Source of the DNA: Selaginella moellendorffii
Taxonomy: Eukaryota > Streptophyta > Lycopodiopsida > Selaginellales > Selaginellaceae
Assembly: GCF_000143415.4 (NCBI RefSeq)
Contig: NW_003314296.1
Span: forward strand, 321,750-385,749
Reading direction: 5' to 3'
Length of the DNA: 64,000 nt
Under the pieces are notes generated by a model. That model was not told the DNA's origin. It did no database searches and saw nothing but the letters and a program-made list of their open reading frames with translations. The position numbers and the translations under genes were made by a program. Below are positions 34,701 to 45,310 of this stretch, one piece after another. How positions within the stretch are numbered: the first letter of the stretch is position 1; each line of letters opens with the position of its first letter.

Positions 34701-35237
34701 GTGCCGAAACGCTTTCCTCGATAAACAGCTTGACTGTTCCTGAAATTTGTTGACCGACATTAGCTCGCTAAGCAGCAGTCAGAGGAAAACAAAACTAGGT
34801 ACCTTTCAGGAAAGCGGCTCTCACATGATACCAATAAAGAAACCGAAAGCGACATGGTCCTGCGTTCTTGTTCCTCTGGCGACGATGTGAGCGAATCAAA
34901 CAAACAAACCGAAAGCGAACAGCACTTAACTCGCGAACGCATCGAGAGCGGCCTCTTTCTGCCGTGCCGACAGTCGGTGTCCAATGCGCTCGTCTATCAT
35001 GCCTGTAAGCTCTGAGAACATTTAACACCAAGTAGTTAGGCCGATACAAGCAGCGGTTGGGCAACAGTTATGGCGAGTAACTTCCCGATCGAAAATGTAT
35101 TTCATACAAGGCAGTGAGGAAACGAAAGCATTGCACACTACACGGCACAGAGTATATGGCGTGATTCACTTCTCTCTGGAAAACAAAAGAAAAGAACAAA
35201 GTGAGTCACTCAACATGAAACTTGACTTTACCTTTGA
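34701..35237. other. Spacer upstream of the calmodulin 3' end
   Basis: No gene recognised. The part next to 35238 is likely the calmodulin 3' untranslated region. Confidence 0.4.
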
Positions 35238-35976
35238 TCACTTGGACATCATCATCTTTACAAAGTCCTCGTAGTTGATCTGCCCATCGCCATCCACGTT
35301 TGCCTCGCGGATCATCTCGTCAACTTCGTCGTCGGTGAGCTTCTCCCCGAGATTCGTCATGACGTGCCGCAGCTCCGCCGCGGAGATGAAGCCGTTTTGC
35401 TCCTTGTCAAACACGCGAAACGCCTCCTTGAGCTCCTCCTCCGAGTCGGTGTCTTTCATCTTCCTGGCCATGAGGTTTAGAAACTCGGGGAAATCCACGG
35501 TGCCGCTGCCGTCGGCGTCGATCTCGTTGATCATGTCTTGGAGCTCCGCCTCGGTGGGATTTTGTCCGAGCGATCGCATCACTGTTCCCAGCTCTTTGGT
35601 CGTAATGCATCCTGTTCAAAGCCACAAAAGAATGTGAAGTTCTACCCAAGAGCTAAGATCACTTCACTCGAAAGAACAAGAATCTAGGAAACTCTTTAAA
35701 CTAGATTCAAGAAGAATGCCAATTGTCAGTGCCAAGAACATCGAGCAAGAAAGCTAGACACCCTAAACCGATACTTCCATGAGAAATGCCAGGCACAGAG
35801 AAAGGAATCGGCATGAAGAAAGAGCGCAAATGCTGGATCAACATTACGAGCAATGCATCCACAAACCGCAAAGAAACTGCGCAAGAATCAAAGATTCTAC
35901 CGTCGCCGTCCTTGTCGAAGAGGCTGAATGCCTCCTTGAACTCGGAAATCTGCTCCTCCGTGAGCTCCTCCACCAT
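35238..35976 (-). CDS. Calmodulin (variant EF-hand 3 and 4 loops)
   Basis: Calcium sensor with four EF-hands. Two exons, 35901-35976 and 35238-35611, give 149 residues, the canonical calmodulin length. The single intron interrupts a glycine codon in the first EF loop (DGD|G), a position typical of plant calmodulin genes. Loops 1 (DKDGDGCITTKE) and 2 ([12 protein letters not shown]) are standard. Loop 3 reads [12 protein letters not shown] with Glu at position 3 where Asp is usual. Loop 4 reads [12 protein letters not shown], with Asn at position 1 and Asp at position 12 instead of Asp and Glu. These are calcium ligands, so site 4 affinity is probably lower. The intron is 289 bp, long for this window. 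Confidence 0.96.
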
Positions 35977-37006
35977 ACTTCCTCGCTGGATCGATCGGTG
36001 GATTCAAAAGAGAAATCTCCCTCGCCGCGACGCCCTCGCAGCTCGAAATCGCGGATGAAATAGCCCTAGCCGTACACGCCTTGTGGCACCGTGTACGGCA
36101 GCCAGGTAGTTGAGCTGACTGACGGCGCGAGACGTCCGTTATCGACCCGCCGACAAATTGCCGTACACGGAAACGCGGGAAAAAAGATCCTCACGTACAC
36201 ATATACGACCTTCCCCAAAATGCGCCTTTCCCGAAAAAGACCTGCCCCAAAAGAGACCCTGATTGCATGGTCCCGCATGCCACGTCATGCACCCATCCAT
36301 GGACAATTTTTTTTTCTCCTTGTCCCTTTCGGAAATATGCTCCACTCACTCAAAAAAAATCACTGAAACCAGCAACATCTTTCTTCTAGGTGTATCAATC
36401 AATCCTACAACCAATGAATGATAGAGCAATTTTTTCCAAACTTGTCCATGTAAGATAGTGACTCTTCATAAGAATAATAATATGAATAACAATAAGTTGT
36501 ACAAGCACTGAGGTATGAAACGTAATAATTTTCTTCTTGATCTCCAAGCATAGAAATGTTTTGCCTATATGACACAAGGAATGTGCTATCACTTTGTTTT
36601 TGCTGGTTGCTGGCCAGACCACTTCAATGCACCTCACCATTCGATCCATTTGATCGAAAACATCAGCTGAACCGAAAACTCTCTCGATCTCAATTTGCGG
36701 TAAAAAACTCTCTGGAGTGACCGATCCACAAATCCCGGGCCGGAAGAGAACTTGTTTACTCTACATCATACTTAAGCTTTCTTGTAAAAGTAGAATCCAC
36801 TTGTAATGGATGTTGGTCATTGTGGCTGGTTATTTTTGTCACGGGGTTCAACCGGTGCTGATCATGATCAATGGCTGCTGTCTGATGACGCTTGAATCAG
36901 CGACGAACGCCGCCCGCCCCGGTTCGGCTCATACAGCCTGCACTCACACATACAGTGATATACTTTGGAGACAAGACATTTCAGGGACTTAATCAAACGA
37001 CTCGTA
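35977..37006. other. Calmodulin upstream region and spacer
   Basis: The part up to about 36250 is the likely calmodulin leader and promoter. The rest shows no gene. The right end overlaps the 3' flank of the MADS-box gene. Confidence 0.4.
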
Positions 37007-38193
37007 TTACCCAAGCTGTAATGACGTCTGAAGGTTTTGGTCGCTCAAGCTGCTCTGCTGCTGCTGCTGCTGCTGCTGCTTCTGGATATGAATCTGCATT
37101 TGCTGCGAAATTGCCTGCTGCTGAGCCTGCTTCTGCTGCTGCTGCTGCTGCTTGTGTTGTTGCTGTGATCTGCTCGAAGACAAGGACAAGGACGCATTTC
37201 CGAAGCTTGGAGGTTCCCTTGTCTCCAGTGGGTTGACGCTTCCCTGCGCATGGTCGGCAAGCTGCGAAAGAAGCAGGATTTTTCCTTGTGTGATTCAAAA
37301 AACAGAACAAATTTGATGGGCATTGCATTACTCGTCGTCGCAGCATTTCGTTTTCCTTGTGCAGCTGGAGCTCCTGTTTTTCGTGCATGGGCGATTAGCG
37401 ATTCAGCTTTGGTAAAAGTTTACCCGTCTGCGCAGGTCCTCGATTTCGTCGAGAAAAACTTGCTCCTGGTGCATGGAGAGTGCACACTAGCTTGCTCAAC
37501 ATGGATAGCATAACGAAATCAGCTCCTCAGGAATCTAGATATTGAAAAACAGGAAGGAATCTATAAAAGGTTTCGACATTGACCTTTCGAGAACGTATTC
37601 TGTTGAGCCCAAGCTCCAGCTGCTGCTCTAGGCTTTGCAAATCTTTGAGAGCCAAGTGAGCGAGATCGTCACCCAAGAGATGCCTGGCAAAGAACTCGAG
37701 AGAATCATTCAAAGTATATATATAGAGTGTATATGATCATACCTTTGAGTTTGCTGTGAGCGCTCCAGCTGCTGCTTCAACCTTATGACTTCGCGGCTGA
37801 AGTACTACAACATATGTTATATTGAGACTCTGATTAAATTTCCAATGAAATTCTTTGAGAATGCATGCGAGCCACAAGATGTTTGAGTGATCTTGTTTGC
37901 TATGAGAAGAAAGAAAAGAAAGGAGAAAAACTTACATCACTGTCGTGGTGCTGGCTTGCTATATTCCCGCCCTGGACGCTCTCAGGGTACTTTCCATACC
38001 TATCCAATATCTCCTTCATACTAATGACATCCACCATCCCACCAAGAAAAAAAAAATCGGCCAGCCATACAATCAACCAAAAAGAAAATGGGAAGAACAA
38101 GTCAGTCACAATTTTATAGACAAATCGTCTAGCTATAGCCAAGAAACCCAAAAAGGAAGTTCCTCTTGAAGTGTTACTGTTCCAAAAGATGAG

Positions 38194-38232
<39 letters not shown>

Positions 38233-38809
38233 CAAAATAAAAACGCTGTGCTGTGCGAAGTTTACACGAGAGAACTAAAGGCAACACATCCCAGCTGGAG
38301 ATTTGGAGGGTACCACAAAAAAGATCGTCACAGAACCACGCAAAGAACAGGGACTAGCAGTAGACTCGCAATAGTAGTACATGGCAAAAGGAAGAACAAG
38401 AAAGAAGCAAAACTTCCAAAACAATGGACACCATAGCCACCATGAGCAAAAGAGGAAGGGAAAAAGAAAAAACTGCCAAGCAAAGCAAAACCACTCACCT
38501 TGTACTGGCGTATTCGAAAAGTTTCCCTGTGCTGGAGAAGATGATGAGCGCAACTTGAGCGTCGCATAGAACTGAGAGCTCGTGAGCTTTCTTGAGTAGG
38601 CCCCCGCGGCGCTTGGAGAAAGTAACTTGGCGGCTGGTAGCGTTTTCGATTCGCTTAATCTCGATCTTTCCTCGCCCCACGGATGGCTGCTGCTGATGAT
38701 CTGACCTCTTCTCCTGGGGAGATTTGGCGCTGGATGCCTGCTGATGGTGTTCTTGCTGCTGCGCCGCCGAGGAAGACGATGTCCCGAGGCTAAGTCCCTC
38801 GGACTCCAT
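37007..38809 (-). CDS. MIKC-type MADS-box transcription factor
   Basis: DNA-binding MIKC MADS protein. Seven exons: 38499-38809, 37936-38020, 37743-37804, 37584-37683, 37424-37465, 37332-37373, 37007-37261, in frame for 298 residues. The MADS domain ([20 protein letters not shown], then [20 protein letters not shown]) starts only at residue 45, after a Ser/Gln-rich extension; most plant MIKC proteins start directly with the MADS domain. The I region ([13 protein letters not shown]) and K-box helices ([48 protein letters not shown]) follow. The two 42-base exons and the 62- and 100-base exons are the standard MIKC pattern. The C-terminal domain is glutamine-rich with two CAG-encoded runs. Intron 1 (about 480 bp) carries a GA microsatellite. 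Confidence 0.96.
38197..38228 (+). repeat. (GA)n microsatellite in MADS intron 1
   Basis: About 32 bases of GA repeat inside the first, longest intron of the MADS-box gene. On the transcribed strand it is a CT repeat. Confidence 0.92.
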
Positions 38810-41794
38810 AGCTACCTGGTGCTAGTGATCTCCCTCTCTCTTTTCCTGCTCGATTTGATCCGGGGCCTAATACCCATGAGCAAATTCAGCAGCCCATTGC
38901 TTCATCCAGATCATTGATAAAAATGATGGAGATCTGGATATGGGGTGTTTCTGCAAAGCAAAGCAAAGCTTAAGAGGATGATATCAAGGTAGATGGACAG
39001 AGAAGAGATAGAAGATCAAATCACTCTCTCGAATGCTCACTTCTTGTTCTAAACTAGGAGAACCTTTGTCTTGTGGGGAAATAGAAGGAAGTATAATCCA
39101 TGGCTTGCTCCATCTCTCTCTCTCTCTCTCTCTCCTCCCCTCTCTCTCTAGAGGTTTTGTGCTTCCAGCAAATTTGGACTGCACACTCTCACAGACCGCT
39201 TTTGGAGTGGAAAAGGAGAGAAGGAAAAGGAGAAAAAAACTCCACACGAGATACACACATATAGCAGTAGTATGTGCAGCAGTAGCAGCAGCAGCAGATC
39301 AGGTCTTTGTTGGGACCCTGGCGTCTATCAGTGTCGAAATGCGTGCTTCACACAAGAAAAAAAATGCAGCCGGAGGATCAAGGACTCCTGATGCTAAGTA
39401 GAGCATGATCAGGAGTTAAAAAAAAAAGGTGAACCAAGAACAATCGAAATGGTAAAGGGGCAATTTGGTTGCTCTCAATTCTCCAAAGGCCGATGAAACT
39501 TAGCTTTCATTCTTGGCTGCTTTTTTCGTGCTGTTGGCTGCTGCTTGCTCCGGGCTGAGACTCTCTCCTCTTCTTGTCTTTTTTCTTCTTTTTTTTCTTT
39601 CTTCTGCTGCTTGCTGCTGGCTCCTGAAGCCCCTCTGACCAAGTGAGTAAATTCAATCACTTCACCAGAAAATAAAATAAACCTTTAAAAAAAGGGAGAA
39701 GAACATTGATATCCATATTTGGACATATCTCGCATTCCACAAAGAGAAACAAAGATGGAGCCAAATGCCAATCTTCTCCCTTCTCTGCTCTAAAAGAGGT
39801 GTGTGTGTGTATCTGAGAGAAAAACAACAACCTATATAGCTCTTCTTCACTGACTCAAATATAGACTCCAGTTCCCTGGAGAATGAATCAGGTCATAATT
39901 AGGCACTAACCACCCGTTAATTGGTCCCTAAAGTAGTGACTTTCTATTTTTATTAGAGAAGGGCACCCCCATACACAAATAGCAACCTGCCTGTTTCCAC
40001 AGATCCGCCCTTTGCACTTGATGCCGTCACGCGGCTCCACCTCGCTGTTGACACGTGTTTTTCTAGTACATGCCTCGTGGCGTGGCACTTCATCCATCAT
40101 CTTTTTTCGGCCAAGTGAATATTGGGATATCGTTTCATGGTTTTTAATTTTTGGTTGTCCCCACCCATAAATCATGGAGTGGCTTCTGTGGACACAGGAG
40201 AATCACGCCCAGGGGTTTTCGTTAAACATGCCCGGCTCCTTGTTTACATGTGTATTTACAATTTTTACATTTTTTGCTTTCTATTTTTCTTTTTTCCCCT
40301 TTTCCTGCATGTGACAATCAATCCACTGCGTCCTGGGGAAGGCCTTACCTGCAAAAGCATTAACAACAACACTGCAAGTTAAGATTGGATGTCCGCACTT
40401 CACGTGCAATTTTCTAATGATTTTTTTCTTTTAAATTAAAAATAGAAAATAAAAAACATCACATTTTCTCATTTGGTTGTGAAGTCAACATGTGTCGCGC
40501 AAGACATATTCCCATGCTGTCGATTTCCGGAGGAGCTGGACGTTAGGACATGGAAATTGGAAGACATAAATGAAACACTGAGTGACCTTGTCACTACTCT
40601 TTCTTTTGGGTCTTAAATTTTCTTTCCTTTTGGCTAATCTAACATCACTAAGGGAACTTGTACGTACGTAAAGAATCATATTTTCCAAAGGAAGAAAGAA
40701 TGAGTGCGTTGCGTGCACAAAAGTTGCCAAAGCACACACTTGTTCTTGCATGTATGTCAACTTTACTCTTTGTGCTGTTTGGTGTTCTATTCTACCATTC
40801 CAGCATTTTTCAGAGTGTCTGAGCTGGAAATTTAAGAGCCTCAAAATTTCTGCTGCGAAAGAAAAAAGGCAAATTGATCATAAAGAAAAAGGGAAAAGTG
40901 GCTTTATGCTTAGTTTGTGGCGCATAGTGCACCAGTCAACTTTAGTCAAAAGTCATAGGAAGAACATATATTATGATTTTATGAAGTAAGAAAGCTTACT
41001 AGCCTGGATCTTCACTTGCATCACACCAAAGATTTTATTCTTGTTGAGTTGTCAGTTCTAGGATGCCCTCCAAACACGATCTTTCCAAACTGCTCGATAT
41101 TTTAATTCGTCCAACTCGGTACTTGCTTACCCACTAAACAAATATGAAATGTAAGTTTTTCTTTACCTTATTGGTGGTCATTGGTGGTGGTGCTACTGCT
41201 GTTTCTACCCTTGCTCTTGACTTTTTCCAGAAAATGTACAAAATCAGAAAGAAAAAAAAGGAAGAAATGGCACACCAACCAAACCAGCATGACTAAAACT
41301 AGCTTATTTACATTGCATTTGAGTCCTGTTGTCCGAAGGCCATGGATCCAGTTAGGTTCCAGCGATGACTTATTTTAATCTCTGCTTGGAATTTCACTCA
41401 CTTTTAATATCACTTACCAAGCAATGGATACATATTTTGTTGCAACTACGATGCACATAAATCTGCATAGTAGTTTGCATTCTAGCCCAAAAATGCCCTT
41501 CAAGAGTAACATGACAACAAGGGGTGTGTTTTTAAAGAGCTTAAAGCCAAAGCTAGGCATCGGTCCCAACACTAAAAACTAAACAAAGAGATATTAAACT
41601 TGGTTGCTTGGTTGGGCATGACGCACAAACCAAGTCATTTTTCTTCTTTAATATATACCTTAAACAATGGAAAACCATCGATGTCCAAATACCTTACGCT
41701 CTTCTTTCAGTTTTAGTCAAGTTAGTCTCACCAGAATCGAACCTCAAACCACGGAGAAAGTTAGTTATCCGTGATTTCGTTTTGCTTCTTCTAA
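38810..41794. other. MADS leader/promoter and intergenic region
   Basis: Contains a TC-rich microsatellite at 39112-39149 and poly-A/T runs. Repeat-driven frames such as 39033-39401 are not genes. The region 38810-39300 is likely the MADS 5' leader and promoter. No other gene is seen up to 41794. Confidence 0.45.
39112..39149 (+). repeat. (TC)n microsatellite upstream of MADS gene
   Basis: TC repeat with one CCCC interruption. On the MADS-coding strand it is a GA tract about 300 bases upstream of the start codon, where GAGA-type elements often sit in MADS promoters. Confidence 0.85.
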
Positions 41795-42283
41795 ATGGTG
41801 GCGGAAAAAGCTAGAGTTCTCGACATTCTAAATCCAAATAAATGGCATGGCTGCGTGAGATCGAGAATCCCAGCAGCAGCGTCGAGGGTCTGGAAGATCG
41901 CTAGTGATTTCTGTGGCCTCCACAAGATCATGCCTGTGGTGGATGTTTGCGACCAGGATGGTGCTCCAGGCTGCGTGAGGTTCTACACAATGGATTTCCC
42001 GGCAAGGCTTCCTGGGGGTGAAGGAAAGCTTGGGCCAAAGACCGACTTGTAATGACAACTTTGTGTTGTGTTCCAGGCCGAGGGAAACAACTTAAGCCTC
42101 GAGGATTGCCTTGTGAATGTCAGGCTTCGTGAAGGGATGGACAAGAGCACGATTGTCAACTGGTCCTTTGAGGTGAGTGCTCGAAGCCTGACTACCAAAG
42201 ACAAGGCACTGGGAGATCTCACGGAGCTTGCCAATGCTTACCTTAAAGGATTAGAGATGGCAGCCATGTCTCGTAGCAACTGA
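41795..42283 (+). pseudogene. SRPBCC (Bet v 1/PYL-like) protein, middle region missing
   Basis: The first frame (41795-42052) begins MVAEKARVLDILNPNKWHGC and VWKIASDFCGLHKIMPVV, the N-terminal half of a plant polyketide-cyclase/SRPBCC lipid-binding fold. The second frame (from about 42077) has the C-terminal half with VNWSFEVSAR and LTELANAYLKGLEMAA, ending at 42283. The usual middle strand pair (WAKEKLL and YEM-type sequence) is absent, and the gap is only about 25 bp, too short for an intron. The possible donor GGG|GTGAAG gives a 60-bp intron but breaks frame. I infer a small deletion or frameshift that inactivated the gene. A mis-assembly could look the same. Confidence 0.6.
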
Positions 42284-45100
42284 ACGAGAAAAGGAACTAA
42301 GGGAAAAGAGAAAAAAGAATGGAAGAGGAATGTGAGTTCTTCACTTTCTAGAGAAGCTTTTAAGATTGAAACAAAGGTCACAAGGCCCAGCTTACTGAGA
42401 CAGTAAACAAAGCAGGAAAGTACCATGTGTGCAATAAAAAAACAAGTATTTACATTTCCCTCTTCAAACACAAGGAAGCTACGAAAAGAAATCATATTAA
42501 ATCTCTGTAAGTATAAGAATGGCCGGGATCAATTTTCTTGCAAGTTGCAGAAAATATGAGAGCTGATGAGACCAATTGCCTTTTTTTTGAGTTGCAAACA
42601 CAAAAAAAAGGAAATGCTCGGGTGCAGTGCTGGCAAGGCTCAAATGGAAAAGAATTACACATAGAGATTTCAAGTACTTGGCAGTACAACTTGCTCTTTA
42701 AAAACAACTCTATGCATTTTGAAGCAGATTTAGCATACCAACTCTTATATATATTTTTATTTCATTTAACTTCTTCAATTCTAAAGTAAACTATAAAACC
42801 TAAACTTCAAAAGAGTGGACAGTCTTATGTAATTATGTGAAGATAAGGGTAAACCTTAACATTAAAAGTAAAGTTTTTTTTGAAAGTCCCCTCTTTTTTT
42901 ATTCTCTTTTTTTTCAACAAATGCTGTAAAAAAGATAATTACCATAAAAAACAAAGGAGAAGCCATATTTTGAACACTTATAACTTGCTCAATATATGTC
43001 TCTCCTTGTGACATGATGATAAATGTATTTAAATCCATCAAAATAAATCGTGAAAGTTAAGAGCAAGGCCAAATGGATTCCTTTCATACTCAGTTGTCCT
43101 AAATCCATGTACTAGAAATAAAGCATTTAGATAATGTGATATTTATCTCTTGATTGATTATAGAATAAAAGATTTCAATAGGAATATAATTTTTATTTAA
43201 ATATCAAAGATATAGAAAATATAATATATCCAGCATAATTGTTCAATTTAATTATTGTAAAAGTGTAGCTTGATTGGCATATTGATATATTATTAATATT
43301 ATATCATGCTAGAAAGAAAAGAATATAATTTTTATTAGCTAAACTAGATAGTAATTAACTCTATGATAAGCCCAAACTCCTTGTTGACAAAGTAATTATT
43401 ATTGATTGAAATTGCTTGCTCTATCAGATGTTTATGTCAAGAGTATTAATTTATAGTGGTAGTTCCTTCCACACAACAAACAATTGCACAAAAGTAAACA
43501 TGACTTAAAAACAAAATAAGGACTTAGAGGGGGGGGCGGGGGGTGGGTGATATTGTGATATATGTTTTTTGCTAAATGTAGTAGCCTAGAGTTGTGAAAA
43601 TCTTTTTTGCAAACATTATTGCCACCTTACTAGAATAAACACTAATACCTTGATGTCTATTGCACCCATGTACGAAGAGTTAGGAATGGCTACAAAGTTA
43701 TTTCAAAATGGAAGTTAAGATTTTTTAAACACCATGGGTAGTAAAACAAATCCTATCCATTAAAATAATGATAAAATAATTTGGAACATTAAAACAAGGA
43801 ATGTAATTTTCTTAAAAGAAACCAAAACTAAAATTTTCAGATTTAAAATATTATTTATGAAATAAATAATTTAATTCATCCACAACAACAACATGGTTTG
43901 CTTAGTCTTACTTATTTGTTTAAATTTCAGTTGATAAATAGTATTAAGGAATGTAAATATTCATAATTGCACAGATGTCAAAATAATCTTTAAACTTCTT
44001 TTGCCAAAAAAAAACACAGTTTTTATTGTAAAAGCTAGTATTTATGATTCCAAAAATTAAACAAATTGAAAGTTTTTTCATAACAGAGTCACAACAATAC
44101 ACTTAATTGGGGAGTTAAATCTTCTTGAGAAAAACTAAAGCCACCTTTTGCAAATAAAAATTTGTGTTATTGCAAGTTAGACACAAATTAAAGTTAGAAA
44201 TTTCCCTTATAATTGCATTTAATTGCCAATGGGTGACCTAAATCCATTCCCCATTTTCAAAGGTAAAGTCTTTTATCTAGGAGATAATATCACATGAAAG
44301 AAAACCATAGAAGAATGCCTCATTTAGCATCTATGTGTATCCTCATGAAAGAAGTGTAAATCTTCCTACTTTTACCTCAAATAAGTTGTCAAAAGGATTT
44401 TAGAGGCTAGAGCTAAAGCACTATTATAAGACAACTTAAAATTTTTCTACCTTTTGGCAAGCTTGGTGCCTTGCAAAAAAAAAGAAAAAGAGTTGAACTT
44501 CCAAGCAGACAGCCAAGGAGCGATAGAACAAAAATAATTCTAGAGCATCTAATATCCTAACACCAAGTGTAGTTTCTATGAATAAAAATATCTTACAAGT
44601 AAAACACAATATAATTTTTGGATAATAGGGCAAAAAATTAAAAAAGACTTTTAACAAGTAGCACAATGAGCGAGAAAGAAGCTATTCTAGTGGAGTAGGT
44701 GAGTGTGGTGGTGTGGGCAAAAGATGTCTATGATGGCAGTGGCAAGAAATGGTGTAGCGTGGTGGGAAGCATGTTGGGGGTAACAGAGGAGCAGTATTGT
44801 GTTGGTGGGTGGGTGGGGTAGCCAGATGATGGGCAGTGGAGGCAGTAGCAAAAGGGCTAAACATTGTAAAAAATTTATTTTCAAGTCTACTTCCATTCCT
44901 TTTATAGTTTATAATTTGCATTTGCTCTCTAGAATCAAGCATTTGCCAAAGGCCTGTGAGTACTCAATTGAAATACTTGTTTGAATAAGGGCTTTCTTTG
45001 TTCAAGAATAAGCATGTATTAAGAGTGCTTCATGTTCTAGATGAGGTGAGCAATTTTCATTTGTGTTACTGTTAAGCTTCTTTGTGAAAAGGATTATCAT
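42284..45100. other. AT-rich desert, no gene seen
   Basis: No coding family recognised. It contains a G-run at 43528-43548 (nine G, C, six G, T, three G) and a G-rich patch at 44690-44830. Minus-strand frames at 44682-44942 are low-complexity. Confidence 0.45.
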
Positions 45101-45310
45101 TGATGAAGAGGTAAATGTTTTATTTTGTATATCTTCCCAAGGAGATTAAAAAAAGAAATTTTAGGTGAAATGGAGTTATGTTTAAGGTTAGGCATCTAAA
45201 GAAGAAAAACCCAACCTAGGCAAAAAGTAGTTAGGAATAATTATAAAATCATGTAGTATATAAGTAGTATTTAAACTTATTATTTGCATTGAATTAACCA
45301 TTTTTTCTCT
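45101..45310 (+). mobile_element. Gypsy LTR fragment, plus orientation
   Basis: Starts TGATGAAGAGGTAAATG and matches the first half of the LTR at 53172-53613 in the same orientation, ending after 'ccattttttctct'. It abuts the end of the oppositely oriented LTR at 45311, so two LTR pieces lie back to back. Confidence 0.75.
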
